From the NCBI RefSeq assembly GCF_000382405.1, contig NZ_KB908261.1:108128-172127 (forward strand): DNA of 64,000 nt, read 5' to 3'. The DNA is from Mycobacterium sp. 141 (GTDB lineage Bacteria; Actinomycetota; Actinomycetes; Mycobacteriales; Mycobacteriaceae). The first letter of the stretch is position 1. Every line of letters begins with the position of its first letter. Positions 50,094-59,358 of the stretch are shown here, in pieces. The notes under the pieces were generated by a model that was not told the origin of the DNA, searched no databases, and was given only the letters and a program-made list of their open reading frames with translations. The position numbers were made by a program, and so were the translations under genes.

Positions 50094-51284
50094 TCAGGCT
50101 CCTTTACCCGTGGCCCCGGCAAGTTCGGCGGCCCGGCGGGCGCCTCCGTCCATGGTGTCGACGCGTTCGACGAAATCGAGCGCGGACTCCTCGAGGATCC
50201 GGCGCCCTTCGGCGGCATTGTTGCCGTCGAGCCGTACGACAAGCGGCTTGTTGACCGCGTCGCCCTGGCGTTCGAGCATGTCGATGGCCTGGACGATGCC
50301 GCCGGCCACTTCATCGCATGCCGTGATGCCGCCGAAGATGTTGACAAATATGCTCTTTACGGCCGGGTCGCTCAGGATGATGCCGAGCCCGTCGGCCATG
50401 GTCGCAGCTGACGCGCCGCCACCGATGTCGAGGAAGTTCGCGGGTGCGACACCGCCGAATTCTTCGCCGGCGTACGCGACGACATCTAGCGTCGACATCA
50501 CCAACCCCGCGCCGTTGCCGATGACGCCGATCTCACCGTCCAGCTTGACGTAATTGAGGTCCTTTGCCTTTGCCTTGGCTTCGAGCGGGTCAGCGGCTGC
50601 ACTGTCCTCCAATTCAGCGTGACCGGGCTGGCGAAATGCCGCATTCGAATCGAGGGATATTTTCGCGTCGAGTGCCAGTACGCGTCCCTCCTTGGTCTTG
50701 ACCATCGGGTTCACCTCGACCAACGTGGCGTCCTCGGATACGAAGACCTGCCACAGTTGTTCGATGATCGCGGCGACTTGCTCACGGACATCGTCGGGAA
50801 AGGCTGCCGCATCGACGATCTCACGTGCTTTGTCCGCATCAACTCCGTCAACCGCATCGATGGGTATTCGCGCCAGTGCGGAGGGCTTGGTCGCGGCGAC
50901 CTCTTCGATGTCCATGCCTCCCTCGACCGACGCCATGGCGAGATACGCGCGGTTCGCCCGGTCGAGGAGCAACGAGAAGTAGTACTCGTCGGCGATATCG
51001 GCTGCCGGAGCGAGCATCACCCGATTAACGGTGTGCCCCTTGATATTCAGCCCCAGAATCTCAGCGGCCTTGTCCTGCGCGTCATCTGGTCCATCCGCAA
51101 GCTTCACCCCACCGGCTTTACCCCGCCCTCCGGTCTTGACCTGAGCTTTCACCACGACGCGACCACCGCCGAGACGCAGTGCTGCCTCTCTGGCCTCGGC
51201 GGGGGTTTCAGCGACGGCGGCGTCCAATACCGGTACACCGTGTTTGGCGAATATGTCTCTTGCCTGATGTTCCAACAGATCCAT
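50094..51284 (-). CDS. sucC: Succinate-CoA ligase, beta subunit
   Basis: A 396-residue ATP-grasp beta subunit. The N-terminus [40 protein letters not shown] (nucleotide binding) and the C-terminal [19 protein letters not shown] with the G-x-T-x-CD loop are classical. It begins 8 bp after the hydrolase stop and is followed by sucD, so the pair is embedded in the polyhydroxyalkanoate gene train rather than standing alone. Confidence 0.94.
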   Translation of the reverse strand: MDLLEHQARDIFAKHGVPVLDAAVAETPAEAREAALRLGGGRVVVKAQVKTGGRGKAGGVKLADGPDDAQDKAAEILGLNIKGHTVNRVMLAPAADIADEYYFSLLLDRANRAYLAMASVEGGMDIEEVAATKPSALARIPIDAVDGVDADKAREIVDAAAFPDDVREQVAAIIEQLWQVFVSEDATLVEVNPMVKTKEGRVLALDAKISLDSNAAFRQPGHAELEDSAAADPLEAKAKAKDLNYVKLDGEIGVIGNGAGLVMSTLDVVAYAGEEFGGVAPANFLDIGGGASAATMADGLGIILSDPAVKSIFVNIFGGITACDEVAGGIVQAIDMLERQGDAVNKPLVVRLDGNNAAEGRRILEESALDFVERVDTMDGGARRAAELAGATGKGA

Positions 51285-51292
51285 TTTGCCGC

Positions 51293-52198
51293 CTATCTGA
51301 AAGTGTTACCGAGATCTTCATTGCCTGTGGCCGACACTGCGGTACGAACAATGTCGTTGAACACATCAGGACGCTCGATCCAACAGAGATGTCCGGCTCC
51401 GTCCAACGTGATCACCGACGCATGGGGGTGTCGGCGCTCGAGATGGGCGACATTCGCGTACGGCACGACGCGATCTGCGGTCCCGTGCACAATCGTGATC
51501 GGCCGGTTGATGTCGCCCTGCGGCAGACCGTCATGCAGGAAGACTGCACTCGCCTCGAACTGCAACCGCCACGTGGCCGTCGGTGTGCTTGCGTGCAATC
51601 GAAGCGCCAACAGCTCTTCGAACTCCTCCGGGTGCTGTCGTGCCCAGCCGGGGGTAAAAGACATCGGCATGGTGGCACGCGCGAACTCGGCAGGACTGAG
51701 CCCCGACGCCCCTATCCAACATCTCAATGTCTCGTCCGGGACCGGGGTGCACCCCTCGCCACCGCTGGTGGTGGACACCAGAATCAGCGATCGGACCACG
51801 TCCGGGTGACGCAGCGCCAAACTCTGCGCGATGTAGCCGCCCATCGAGGTTCCCACCACATGAGCCGGACCGCGCGCTTTCTGCCGCAGCACCTCGTAGG
51901 CGTCGTCGGCCATCTGCTCGATGGAATAACGGTTCCGCGGCTTGTCTGAATGTCCCACGCCCCGGTTGTCCATCGCCAGCATGCGGGCGAACTCCGAGAT
52001 CGGACCGACCTGACGCTCCCAGCACCATCCGGCATATCCCAGGCCGGGAATAAACAGCACATCGTCGCCTTGGCCGTGCTCCGACACGAACAACCGGGTG
52101 CCGTCTGACGCCAGCGCCATCTCGCTGTCGACTATCACGCTTGCTCTACCATCGTCGTTGACGTCCTTCCCACTGTTGTCCGCCGACTGTTCGTGCAC
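51293..52198 (-). CDS. Alpha/beta hydrolase within the polyhydroxyalkanoate cluster
   Basis: A 301-residue alpha/beta hydrolase. The N-terminal 25 residues are polar; the oxyanion strand is [17 protein letters not shown], nucleophile elbow [16 protein letters not shown], acid in [12 protein letters not shown] and histidine in [14 protein letters not shown]. The GTG start lies 3 bp after the CoA-transferase stop. Its place between a CoA-transferase and sucCD suggests a thioesterase or an intracellular oligomer or polymer hydrolase for hydroxybutyrate; that role is inference. No signal peptide. Confidence 0.82.
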   Translation of the reverse strand: MHEQSADNSGKDVNDDGRASVIVDSEMALASDGTRLFVSEHGQGDDVLFIPGLGYAGWCWERQVGPISEFARMLAMDNRGVGHSDKPRNRYSIEQMADDAYEVLRQKARGPAHVVGTSMGGYIAQSLALRHPDVVRSLILVSTTSGGEGCTPVPDETLRCWIGASGLSPAEFARATMPMSFTPGWARQHPEEFEELLALRLHASTPTATWRLQFEASAVFLHDGLPQGDINRPITIVHGTADRVVPYANVAHLERRHPHASVITLDGAGHLCWIERPDVFNDIVRTAVSATGNEDLGNTFR

Positions 52199-52201
52199 TT
52201 G

Positions 52202-53488
52202 TCAGATCAGCGCCATCTCTCGCGCGGCGGCGGTCAATTCGTCGCGGAAGTTGGGGTCTGCGATGGCGATGAGGGCCCGCGCACGTTCGCGCAGCGTCTT
52301 GCCGCGCATCTCGGCCACCCCGTATTCGGTGACGATCTTGTCGACGGTGTTCTTGGACGTGGTGACCACCGACCCGGGAGTCAGCGTCGGTGTGATCTTC
52401 GACTTCGAGCCGTCCCGAGTGGTCGACTGCAACACGATGAAACCCTGGCCGCCATCGGAATACACTGCGCCGCGGGCGAAGTCATACTGCCCTCCGCTGG
52501 AGGAGAAGTACTTTCCGGCCACGGTCTCCGAGGCGCACTGCCCGTAGAAGTCGACCTCGGTGGTGGCGTTGATGGAAACGAAGTTCGGCTCCCGGGCGAT
52601 GACCCGCGGATCGTTGACCCAGTCCACCGGCGCGAAATCGACCGCCGAGTTCTCGTGCAGGAAGTCGTAGAGCCGCCGGGAACCCAATGCCAGGGTGGTC
52701 ACGATCTTGCCGCGGCGAAACTGCTTGTGGGTACCGGTCACCACACCGGACTCGACCAGGTCGATCACGCCGTCGGAGAGCAACTCGGTGTGTACACCAA
52801 GATCCTTGTGCCCCTTGAGCATCGACAACAAGGCGTTGGGCATGCCCCCGATGCCGGCCTGAATGGTGGCCCGGTCCGGGATCCGTTCGGCGACCAGCGC
52901 GGCGATGGCCTGATCCTTGTCGGTAGGCACCACCGCATGACCTTCGATCAAGGGGTAATCCGTCTCCGTCCAGCCCACCACCTGGCTGATGTGCACCTGA
53001 TTGCCACCGAAGGTGCGCGGCATCTGCGCGTTGGCCTCCAGGAAGAACGGTGCCCGCCCGATCAGCGACGCGGTGTAGTCGCAGTTGGTGCCCAACGAGA
53101 AGTAGCCCTGCCGGTTCGGCGGCGACGCCGCGGCGATCACCAGTGAGCATTTGGTGTAACGCTGCAGCAGGTCCGGTACCTCGCAGAAATGGTTCGGCAC
53201 CAGGTCGCACTTGCCGGCCAGAAACGCCTTGCGCGACGCCGGCGCCAAGAAATACGACACATACCGCAGATGATCGCCGAACTCCCCGTTGATGTAGCGC
53301 CGTTCCCGCAGCGCGTGCATCTGGTGAATCCGTACGTCCTGCAATTCTTGCGCGTGTTCCTCCAGGGCGTCGACCACCTTGACCGGCTCGCCGTTGGCAT
53401 TCGGCATGATGAGGTCCGCGCCCGGTTTGATGTGCTCGAGTACAGCCTCAGGTGGCACCGGGGGGGTGAGAATGTTGTGAGAAGTCAT
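52202..53488 (-). CDS. 4-hydroxybutyrate CoA-transferase-like class I CoA-transferase
   Basis: A 428-residue member of the acetyl-CoA hydrolase/transferase family that includes 4-hydroxybutyrate CoA-transferase (AbfT/Cat2). The catalytic glutamate is Glu311 in SINATTEVDFYGQCASET, and the CoA loop is IQAGIGGMPNALLSML. The ATG at 53488 (AGGAAGAC upstream) is preferred over one eight codons earlier. It would move CoA from acetyl- or succinyl-CoA to 4-hydroxybutyrate, making the monomer for the polymer synthase next door. Acetate or propionate activity is possible for this family, so substrate is inferred from context. Confidence 0.87.
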   Translation of the reverse strand: MTSHNILTPPVPPEAVLEHIKPGADLIMPNANGEPVKVVDALEEHAQELQDVRIHQMHALRERRYINGEFGDHLRYVSYFLAPASRKAFLAGKCDLVPNHFCEVPDLLQRYTKCSLVIAAASPPNRQGYFSLGTNCDYTASLIGRAPFFLEANAQMPRTFGGNQVHISQVVGWTETDYPLIEGHAVVPTDKDQAIAALVAERIPDRATIQAGIGGMPNALLSMLKGHKDLGVHTELLSDGVIDLVESGVVTGTHKQFRRGKIVTTLALGSRRLYDFLHENSAVDFAPVDWVNDPRVIAREPNFVSINATTEVDFYGQCASETVAGKYFSSSGGQYDFARGAVYSDGGQGFIVLQSTTRDGSKSKITPTLTPGSVVTTSKNTVDKIVTEYGVAEMRGKTLRERARALIAIADPNFRDELTAAAREMALI

Positions 53489-53593
53489 CGGTCGTCGTCT
53501 TCCTGGCAGCATGGCAATGTTGTTCGTGGAGCGAATGTTGTTGCGGCGAATCGTTGGGAACCCGCCTCGGATGCGCGTCCGCAGCTGAGAAAC

Positions 53594-53884
53594 CTATTTG
53601 ACCGAGTCCCGGGCAGCTTTGACGTACGCCGCACTGATGTCTTCGACGAATTTTGTGTGTGCCGAGGCCAACGCCGAGATCCAGTCGAGCTGATTTCCAC
53701 CGCGAGCTACGCGTTCCTGAAAATCGACCATGCTCCGCAACGCCTTCTCGTAGGCGTCCAGTGCGGCCCGGCCGGCGGTCCTGTTGGATTCGATCAGCTT
53801 TTCTGTCATCTGCCGGATCTGCGCGATGGTCTTGTCGAGACTCGCCGGGTCGAAGTTGGTGTTGGTGAAGTCACCGGGGTTCAT
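53594..53884 (-). CDS. phaP: Phasin-like granule protein
   Basis: A 96-residue, wholly helical amphipathic protein (IAQIRQMTEKLIESNRTAGR, SMVDFQERVARGGNQLDWIS) with the general pattern of phasins that coat polyhydroxyalkanoate granules. It is short for the family but its place directly downstream of phaC (67-bp gap) supports the call. GAGAGG precedes the ATG. The 105-bp gap to the CoA-transferase could allow a high separate level of this abundant coat protein. Confidence 0.72.
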   Translation of the reverse strand: MNPGDFTNTNFDPASLDKTIAQIRQMTEKLIESNRTAGRAALDAYEKALRSMVDFQERVARGGNQLDWISALASAHTKFVEDISAAYVKAARDSVK

Positions 53885-53951
53885 GAGTACAGCCTCTCTA
53901 CTTGGTTGGATGCCGGAGGGTGGAAGCTACGGCGGTAGGCCCGAAGCCGCG

Positions 53952-55058
53952 TCAGGTATCGCGATCCGCCAGCCACTCGGTAATGCCGTTGCCGACTATT
54001 CCCTGCGATTTGGAGGAGACGAACAGCCCGATGTGACCACCGCGTAGGCCCATCTCGGTGTAATCGCTCGTGCCCAGTTTCCCGTCCAGGGCCTTCGACG
54101 TCGCCGGCGGAATGATGTGGTCGCCCGACGCGAAAATATTGAGAACCGGCATGGTGACCTGCCGGAGATCGACATTGCGGTCGCCGAGCTTCCAGGTGTT
54201 CTTGATGAGCTTGTTGTCCTGGTAAAGATCCTGCAACCATTCCCGAGCGGCTTCACCGGCATGGTCGGGCCGATCTGCAAGCCACTTCTCCATGCGCAGG
54301 AAGTTCAAGAATTTGTCGTCATCATCGATGACATCGAGTATGTCCAAATTATATTTGGTGGCGGATCGTACCGGTGTAAGCATCGAGAAGACAGCACCCA
54401 TGAATTCACCGGGAAGCACTCCCCACACGTCGATCATCTTGTCGATGTCATCCTTGGTGAGGCTGCGTGTCCATACGTTGATGAACCCCTTCCCGGGATC
54501 ATCCTCTTCCTCGTCGGCGTGAAAATCGAGCGGTGTCACGGCCAACACCAGGTTTCGCACTTTCGCCGGCTCCAGGGCCGCGTACGCGAGTGTGAACACA
54601 CCGCCCTCGCAGATACCGAGAAGGTTGACCTTGTCCGTTCCCGTGACGTCGCGCATGGCGGTCACACATTCGTCGATGTAACCCGACACATAATCGTCGA
54701 TACTCAGCCAGCGATCCGCACGACTGGCGTTGCCCCAGTCCACCACCCACACATCGATGCCCAGACCCAGCAGTTTGCGGACCAGCGATCGATCCTCTTG
54801 CAGGTCGGTCATCGTGTAACGGCCGATGAGGCTGTACACAATCAGCAACGGGGTCCGGATCCGCTGTTCTGCCAGGGGTCGATACCGCGACAGCGTGACC
54901 TTATCGGTGCGCAGGATCTCGTCCTTGGGGGTCGTCGCGATCTCGACCTCGGAGTCCTTGATACTGCTGAGCCGCTCCATTCCCGCGGCGATCTTTGCAT
55001 TGAGAGCCGAAGCCTCTTGCATGAGCTCGGCCGCATTCGGAATCGGCATCATCGTCAC
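53952..55058 (-). CDS. phaC: Class III poly(hydroxyalkanoate) synthase, catalytic subunit
   Basis: A 368-residue PhaC that polymerises hydroxyacyl-CoA with release of CoA at the granule surface. The catalytic triad is Cys150 in the lipase-like box LLGICEGGVFTLAY, Asp313 in FASGDHIIPP and His342 in RGGHIGLFVSSKSQG, matching Allochromatium vinosum PhaC (149/302/331 as I recall). The short length and the coupled phaE identify class III. Start overlaps the phaE stop (ATGA). Class III enzymes accept short-chain monomers such as 3- and 4-hydroxybutyryl-CoA. Confidence 0.92.
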   Translation of the reverse strand: MTMMPIPNAAELMQEASALNAKIAAGMERLSSIKDSEVEIATTPKDEILRTDKVTLSRYRPLAEQRIRTPLLIVYSLIGRYTMTDLQEDRSLVRKLLGLGIDVWVVDWGNASRADRWLSIDDYVSGYIDECVTAMRDVTGTDKVNLLGICEGGVFTLAYAALEPAKVRNLVLAVTPLDFHADEEEDDPGKGFINVWTRSLTKDDIDKMIDVWGVLPGEFMGAVFSMLTPVRSATKYNLDILDVIDDDDKFLNFLRMEKWLADRPDHAGEAAREWLQDLYQDNKLIKNTWKLGDRNVDLRQVTMPVLNIFASGDHIIPPATSKALDGKLGTSDYTEMGLRGGHIGLFVSSKSQGIVGNGITEWLADRDT

Positions 55059-55840
55059 TCCTCACCCTTGTCACCGGACGCACTCGACTCTGCGTCTGTC
55101 AGTGCCCGCAGAGTTTTCTGCAGCGCTTTGACCTGCTTTTTGAGTTCGTGTACGTTCAGATGCACTTCGTCGATTTCAGATCGCGTCGGCAGGCCTATCG
55201 GTTTGACCAGATTCTCGATGAATTCGCGTTCGACACGGATGAAATCCAGTCCATCTCGCAGCAGCTGCCGCTGTGCAGCCAGAAACTTCTCCGACCGCTG
55301 TGTCTCGAGAAGAACCTGATTCGAGATATCCAACCAGACCTTGAGTGCTTCTTTTGCGTCGAGTTCGCCTTGCCCGGTGCGATGGCGTTCCGCCATCTGC
55401 CCGGCATAACGGGTATTGGTTTCGGCCCAATTGGCCGCCAGGATTAATTCATACTCCTGAGTGGATTTCTGGACCGCCAGCCACTGTTCCATCACCCTGG
55501 CCATCAGTCGCTCGGGCGCACCTACGTCGGCGAAACTGGGTCCTTCCGTCACTCTTCGCAGTACGTCACTGACGACACCGCCACCGGCCAACGACAACGA
55601 GATCGAATCCGGCAGACCCCCCATCACGCCGGCACCCGGGAAACCTTTGCCGACACCGTTCGCCGATGACCCCCACAAGGAATTACCCAGCGTCGTCCAC
55701 GACCGCCATAAATCCGTGAACGCCGGGGCGCCCGGCATGGTGGCCTCGGACTGGTTGAACCAATTCTGTGCCTGCGCCGCCTGGTCCACGTACATCTCGC
55801 GCCACCGTTTGGCCTGTTCCTCCCAGGATTCGGCGGTCAT
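55055..55840 (-). CDS. phaE: Class III poly(hydroxyalkanoate) synthase, PhaE subunit
   Basis: A 261-residue PhaE that forms the active complex with PhaC. Typical features are an N-terminal WEEQAKRWREMYVDQAAQAQ helix, a Gly-rich linker, a central region (VWLDISNQVLLETQRSEKFL, RDGLDFIRVEREFIENLVKP, then GLPTRSEIDEV) and a C-terminal coiled coil of Lys/Leu/Arg heptads. Overlaps by ATGA with both the dehydrogenase upstream and phaC downstream, so the three are made in fixed ratio. Confidence 0.88.
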   Translation of the reverse strand: MTAESWEEQAKRWREMYVDQAAQAQNWFNQSEATMPGAPAFTDLWRSWTTLGNSLWGSSANGVGKGFPGAGVMGGLPDSISLSLAGGGVVSDVLRRVTEGPSFADVGAPERLMARVMEQWLAVQKSTQEYELILAANWAETNTRYAGQMAERHRTGQGELDAKEALKVWLDISNQVLLETQRSEKFLAAQRQLLRDGLDFIRVEREFIENLVKPIGLPTRSEIDEVHLNVHELKKQVKALQKTLRALTDAESSASGDKGEE

Positions 55841-56976
55841 AGTTCGATCACCTGGCGGATCGCCTGACCATCGTGAAGACGATCGAAGCCTTCGTTGATG
55901 TCGTCCAGCCCGATGGTGCCGGTGAGGAGTCGGTCGACAGGCAACCGGCCCAACCGGTACAGCGCGATGTAGCGCGGGATATCGCGGGTGGGCACGGCCG
56001 TGCCGATGTAGCTGCCCTTTAGGGTGCGTTCTTCGGCCACCAAGGTAACCGGTGCCAACGGCATCGTCGCGTTCGGTGCGGGAAGCCCAGCCGTCACCGT
56101 CATGCCACCGCGGCGCGTGATCCGGTAGCCGAGGTCAAGCGCCCGCGTCGATCCGGTGAAGTCGAATGCATACTCCACGCCGCCGCCGGTCGCGGCCCGC
56201 ACTTGCTCGGCGGCCTCGGGGTCGGCGGCGTTGATCGTCGAGGTGGCACCGAGCTCACTGGCGAACTTCAGTTTCTCGTCGGAGAGATCAACGGCGACGA
56301 TCGAACGTGCACCGGCGGCCACGGCGCCAAGAAGCGCCGCCAGACCAACGCCACCGAGTCCGATCACTGCAGCAGAGGCGCCGGCCGGCATCCGTGCGGT
56401 GTTGATGACCGCACCCGCCCCGGTCAGAACCGCGCAGCCGAACAACGCTGCTTCGGTCAGGGGCAGGTCCGGGTCGACCTTGACCAGTGAGCGACGGGAC
56501 ACTGTGGCGTATTCGGCAAATCCCGATACACCCAGGTGGTGATTGACGTCAGTCCCGTCTTCACGGTGCAGCCGCCGTGCCCCCGAAAGCAGTGTGCCTG
56601 CCCCGTTGGCCGCTGCGCCCGGTTCGCACAACGCCGGACGACCTTCGGTGCACGGCTCGCAATGCCCGCAGGACGGCACGAAAACAAACACCACATGATC
56701 GCCGGGCCGCAGATCCGGTTCCCCGCCTCCCGCCGACGGGCCGACCTCCTCGACGATGCCCGCGGCCTCATGGCCCAACGCCATGGGCATCGGGCGGGGG
56801 CGGCTGCCGTTGATCACCGACAGGTCGGAATGACAAAGGCCCGCGGCTTTGACCTTGACCAGAACCTCACCCGGGCCGGGCCCATCCAGCTCCAACGTCT
56901 CGATTTTGAGGGGTTTCGACGACGCATACGGCGAATCGACACCCATCTCATTCAGCACAGCGGCTCTGGTGATCAT
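55837..56976 (-). CDS. Zinc alcohol dehydrogenase, candidate succinate-semialdehyde reductase
   Basis: A 379-residue zinc medium-chain dehydrogenase. Catalytic zinc ligands Cys48 (GLCHSDL), His69-Glu70 (LGHEAAG) and Cys181 (FGCAVLTGAGAV); structural zinc Cys103/106/109/117 (CGHCEPCTEGRPALC); Rossmann motif VIGLGGVGLAALLGA with VAVDLS after it, so NAD(H) is likely. It overlaps the ThDP enzyme by ATGA and phaE by ATGA. In this place it best fits reduction of succinate semialdehyde to 4-hydroxybutyrate, the step before CoA transfer. Substrate is inference; the fold also covers other alcohols. Confidence 0.87.
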   Translation of the reverse strand: MITRAAVLNEMGVDSPYASSKPLKIETLELDGPGPGEVLVKVKAAGLCHSDLSVINGSRPRPMPMALGHEAAGIVEEVGPSAGGGEPDLRPGDHVVFVFVPSCGHCEPCTEGRPALCEPGAAANGAGTLLSGARRLHREDGTDVNHHLGVSGFAEYATVSRRSLVKVDPDLPLTEAALFGCAVLTGAGAVINTARMPAGASAAVIGLGGVGLAALLGAVAAGARSIVAVDLSDEKLKFASELGATSTINAADPEAAEQVRAATGGGVEYAFDFTGSTRALDLGYRITRRGGMTVTAGLPAPNATMPLAPVTLVAEERTLKGSYIGTAVPTRDIPRYIALYRLGRLPVDRLLTGTIGLDDINEGFDRLHDGQAIRQVIEL

Positions 56977-58649
56977 GACGAGAACACCTCCAAGGGAGCG
57001 GGAACACGGTTTTGAAGCTCGTCGACCAGAACCCGGGTGTTCTCCGAATAGTCGACCGGTACCACCACCAACTGCACGCCGCCGCGCTCGAACGCCGATT
57101 CCAGGACGGAAACGAAATCCTCACACGACTGCACGAGTGATCCCTGCGCACCGTACGACTGTGCATAGGACACAAAATCCGGATTGCCGAACGTCATACC
57201 GAAGTCGGGGAACTTATCGACGGCTTGTTTCCAGCGGATCATGCCGTAGGCATTGTCCTGAAGGATCAGCACCACGAGGTTCAGCCCGAGCCGGACCGCC
57301 GTTTCGAGCTCCTGCGAATTCATCATGAACCCGCCGTCGCCGCACACTGCGAGAACCCGGCGCCCCGGACAGGTGATCGCGGCCATCATCGCCGACGGCA
57401 AACCGGCTCCCATGGTGGCCAACGCATTGTCCAGCAGCAATGTGTTCGACATGGGAGTGCGGTAGTTGCGGGCAAACCAGATCTTGTACATACCGTTGTC
57501 CAGCGCCACGATCCCGTCCGCCGGCATCACCTTGCGGACATCGGCCACGATGCGCTGCGGCACGATGGGGAAACGGGCGTCGTCGGATCCCTCCATGACC
57601 TGGCCGAGGATGAAGTCCCGCAGCGCCAGCAGTGCCGAACCGTTCGGCAGTTGCCCCTCGAGCCGGTCGGCCAACAGCAGCAGATCGGGCCCGATATCAC
57701 CGACGAGAGAGGCGTGCGGGAAGTACACCTCTTCCACGTTGGCCGCGGTGTATCCCACGTGAATGACCGTGGGGCCGCTCGGTCCCATCAAGAATGGTGG
57801 CTTCTCGACCGTGTCGTGACCGATCGCGAGGATCACGTCAGCGCGATCGATCGCCTCGTGCACGTAGTCGCGCTCCGACAACGCGGCGGTGCCCAACCAC
57901 TGTTCGACGGGCGCTCCGTCCGGATCGCCGGCCACCACGCCCTTGCCCATCTGGGTGGTGATGAACGGCATCCGTGTGCGTGTCAGGAACTCGCCCAGGA
58001 ATGCGCCGAGCCGCGGCCTGCTGGCGCCGGCTCCGAGCATGACGAGCGGGCGGGCCGCCCCGCGGATCATCTCGGCGACCCGGTCGATGGCTACCGTTGG
58101 AGCTATCGGCAACTCGACTTCGTGCGGAGAAATCAGCGGCACCTCAGCACACGACTCGCCAGCGATGTCTTCCGGCAACTCCAGGTGCACCGGACCCGGC
58201 CGTTCCTCCGTGGCCACCCGGAAGGCCTCCCGCACCACAGTGGGGATGCTCGACGTGCTGGCGATCTGGCGGGAGAACTTGGTCAGTGGCTTCATCGTCG
58301 CCACCATGTCGACGATCTGGAAGCGCGCTTGTTGGCTACTCCTGACGGCCTTCTGTCCGGTGATCAGAATCATCGGCATCGCGCCCAGGTGTGCGTAGGC
58401 CGCACCCGTCGCGAGGTTCAATGCACCTGGACCCAGTGTGCTCATGCAAACACCGGGCCGGCCGGTAAGCCGGCCGTATGTGGCAGCCATGAACGCCGCC
58501 GATTGCTCATGACGGGTGACGACGAGCTCGATGCTCGACGTCCGTAGCGATTCGACCGTGTCGAGGTTCTCCTCCCCCGGCACGCCGAAGATGCGCTCAA
58601 CGCCCTCGTTCTCCAGCGCCCTGACGAACAGATCCGAACCCTTGGTCAT
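56973..58649 (-). CDS. ThDP enzyme annotated-type acetolactate synthase, candidate 2-oxoglutarate decarboxylase
   Basis: A 558-residue thiamine-diphosphate enzyme of the acetolactate-synthase group. Catalytic Glu48 sits in VVTRHEQSAAFMAATYGRLT, and the ThDP motif runs GDGG (437-440) to Asn466 (LQDNAYG). The N-terminus LENEGVERIFGVPGEENLD and the whole layout resemble, from memory, the cyanobacterial enzyme shown to decarboxylate 2-oxoglutarate to succinate semialdehyde, which is also labelled acetolactate synthase. No small regulatory subunit is adjacent and no other branched-chain gene is near. It heads the gene train, with AAAGGGATC before the ATG. Classical acetolactate synthase is the alternative. 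Confidence 0.82.
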   Translation of the reverse strand: MTKGSDLFVRALENEGVERIFGVPGEENLDTVESLRTSSIELVVTRHEQSAAFMAATYGRLTGRPGVCMSTLGPGALNLATGAAYAHLGAMPMILITGQKAVRSSQQARFQIVDMVATMKPLTKFSRQIASTSSIPTVVREAFRVATEERPGPVHLELPEDIAGESCAEVPLISPHEVELPIAPTVAIDRVAEMIRGAARPLVMLGAGASRPRLGAFLGEFLTRTRMPFITTQMGKGVVAGDPDGAPVEQWLGTAALSERDYVHEAIDRADVILAIGHDTVEKPPFLMGPSGPTVIHVGYTAANVEEVYFPHASLVGDIGPDLLLLADRLEGQLPNGSALLALRDFILGQVMEGSDDARFPIVPQRIVADVRKVMPADGIVALDNGMYKIWFARNYRTPMSNTLLLDNALATMGAGLPSAMMAAITCPGRRVLAVCGDGGFMMNSQELETAVRLGLNLVVLILQDNAYGMIRWKQAVDKFPDFGMTFGNPDFVSYAQSYGAQGSLVQSCEDFVSVLESAFERGGVQLVVVPVDYSENTRVLVDELQNRVPAPLEVFSS

Positions 58650-59358
58650 GCGATGATCCCTTTACGTGTGAAGCTGTTCATGTCAAATGAGTGCATCGCT
58701 GGCGGAATCGTCGGCGGGGGGCGTCTCGACGCCGGCGCAGTTTCGCGACGACGACCCAGCCCGGACCTGGTATGCAACGTGTGCGCTCCGCTCGGAACTA
58801 GTTGCAGGCCATCGGAAGTCGAAAGTGATTGGCACGAGGTTCGTTCTCCGTCGGCACCCGTGCTCATCATTTTCCTGAACCTCCGCGTGGTCGGTTGGTC
58901 GGACCACAGTCCGAACCTGCAATGCAGATCGGTACAGAGCATTGAAGACTGTCGCCAACACTCTATGCCGACAGCCGAAGTTCCAAGGCACATTTCGGGT
59001 TTGCGGTATCGAATGCCAACCGGTCACAGCGGCGCTCTGGACGAAGGCGATCCGCGACCGGTTCCCCATCCGCAGCAGGCGATCGACGCAGAACACAATC
59101 CGTTCCAGGCATGCCAGAATGCTCTCGACACACCCGGCGGCGCGTCAACAGTTCGATCGGAGTTTCCATCCAGTGAGATTTGAGCTGTTGTAGTGCTTTT
59201 CAGACACCGCAGCCACACCGAGACAGTGGGTAACTCCTGGCATGGCCAGGACACTTTGCTGCTGTCGCACGCCGGTGGCGGATCAAAGGTGCTCACCCCG
59301 AATCGCCCAACGTCATTCAGGCTCAACAGAACTCACACCTGCTCATTGAGCAGGAAGG
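58650..59358. other. Long upstream region of the polyhydroxyalkanoate gene train
   Basis: About 710 bp between the ThDP-enzyme start and the isocitrate dehydrogenase stop, both minus strand. Open frames here give no recognisable protein. It should contain the train's main promoter and leader. A palindrome is at 58896-58906; the base composition is somewhat less GC-rich than the flanking genes. Confidence 0.5.
58896..58906. promoter_or_regulatory. FadR/GntR-type palindrome upstream of the polyhydroxyalkanoate genes
   Basis: TGGTCGGACCA is a perfect 11-bp palindrome matching the TGGTNNNACCA core used by many FadR-subfamily GntR regulators. A further GTCCGAACC follows at 58909-58917 that partly mirrors GGTTGGTCGGAC. 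It lies about 250 bp upstream of the first gene. No GntR gene is present in the window. Confidence 0.35.

Noticed and set aside
57225..58547. A 440-codon plus-strand frame opposite the ThDP enzyme
   Set aside because: Antisense shadow; low-complexity, His/Arg-rich translation.
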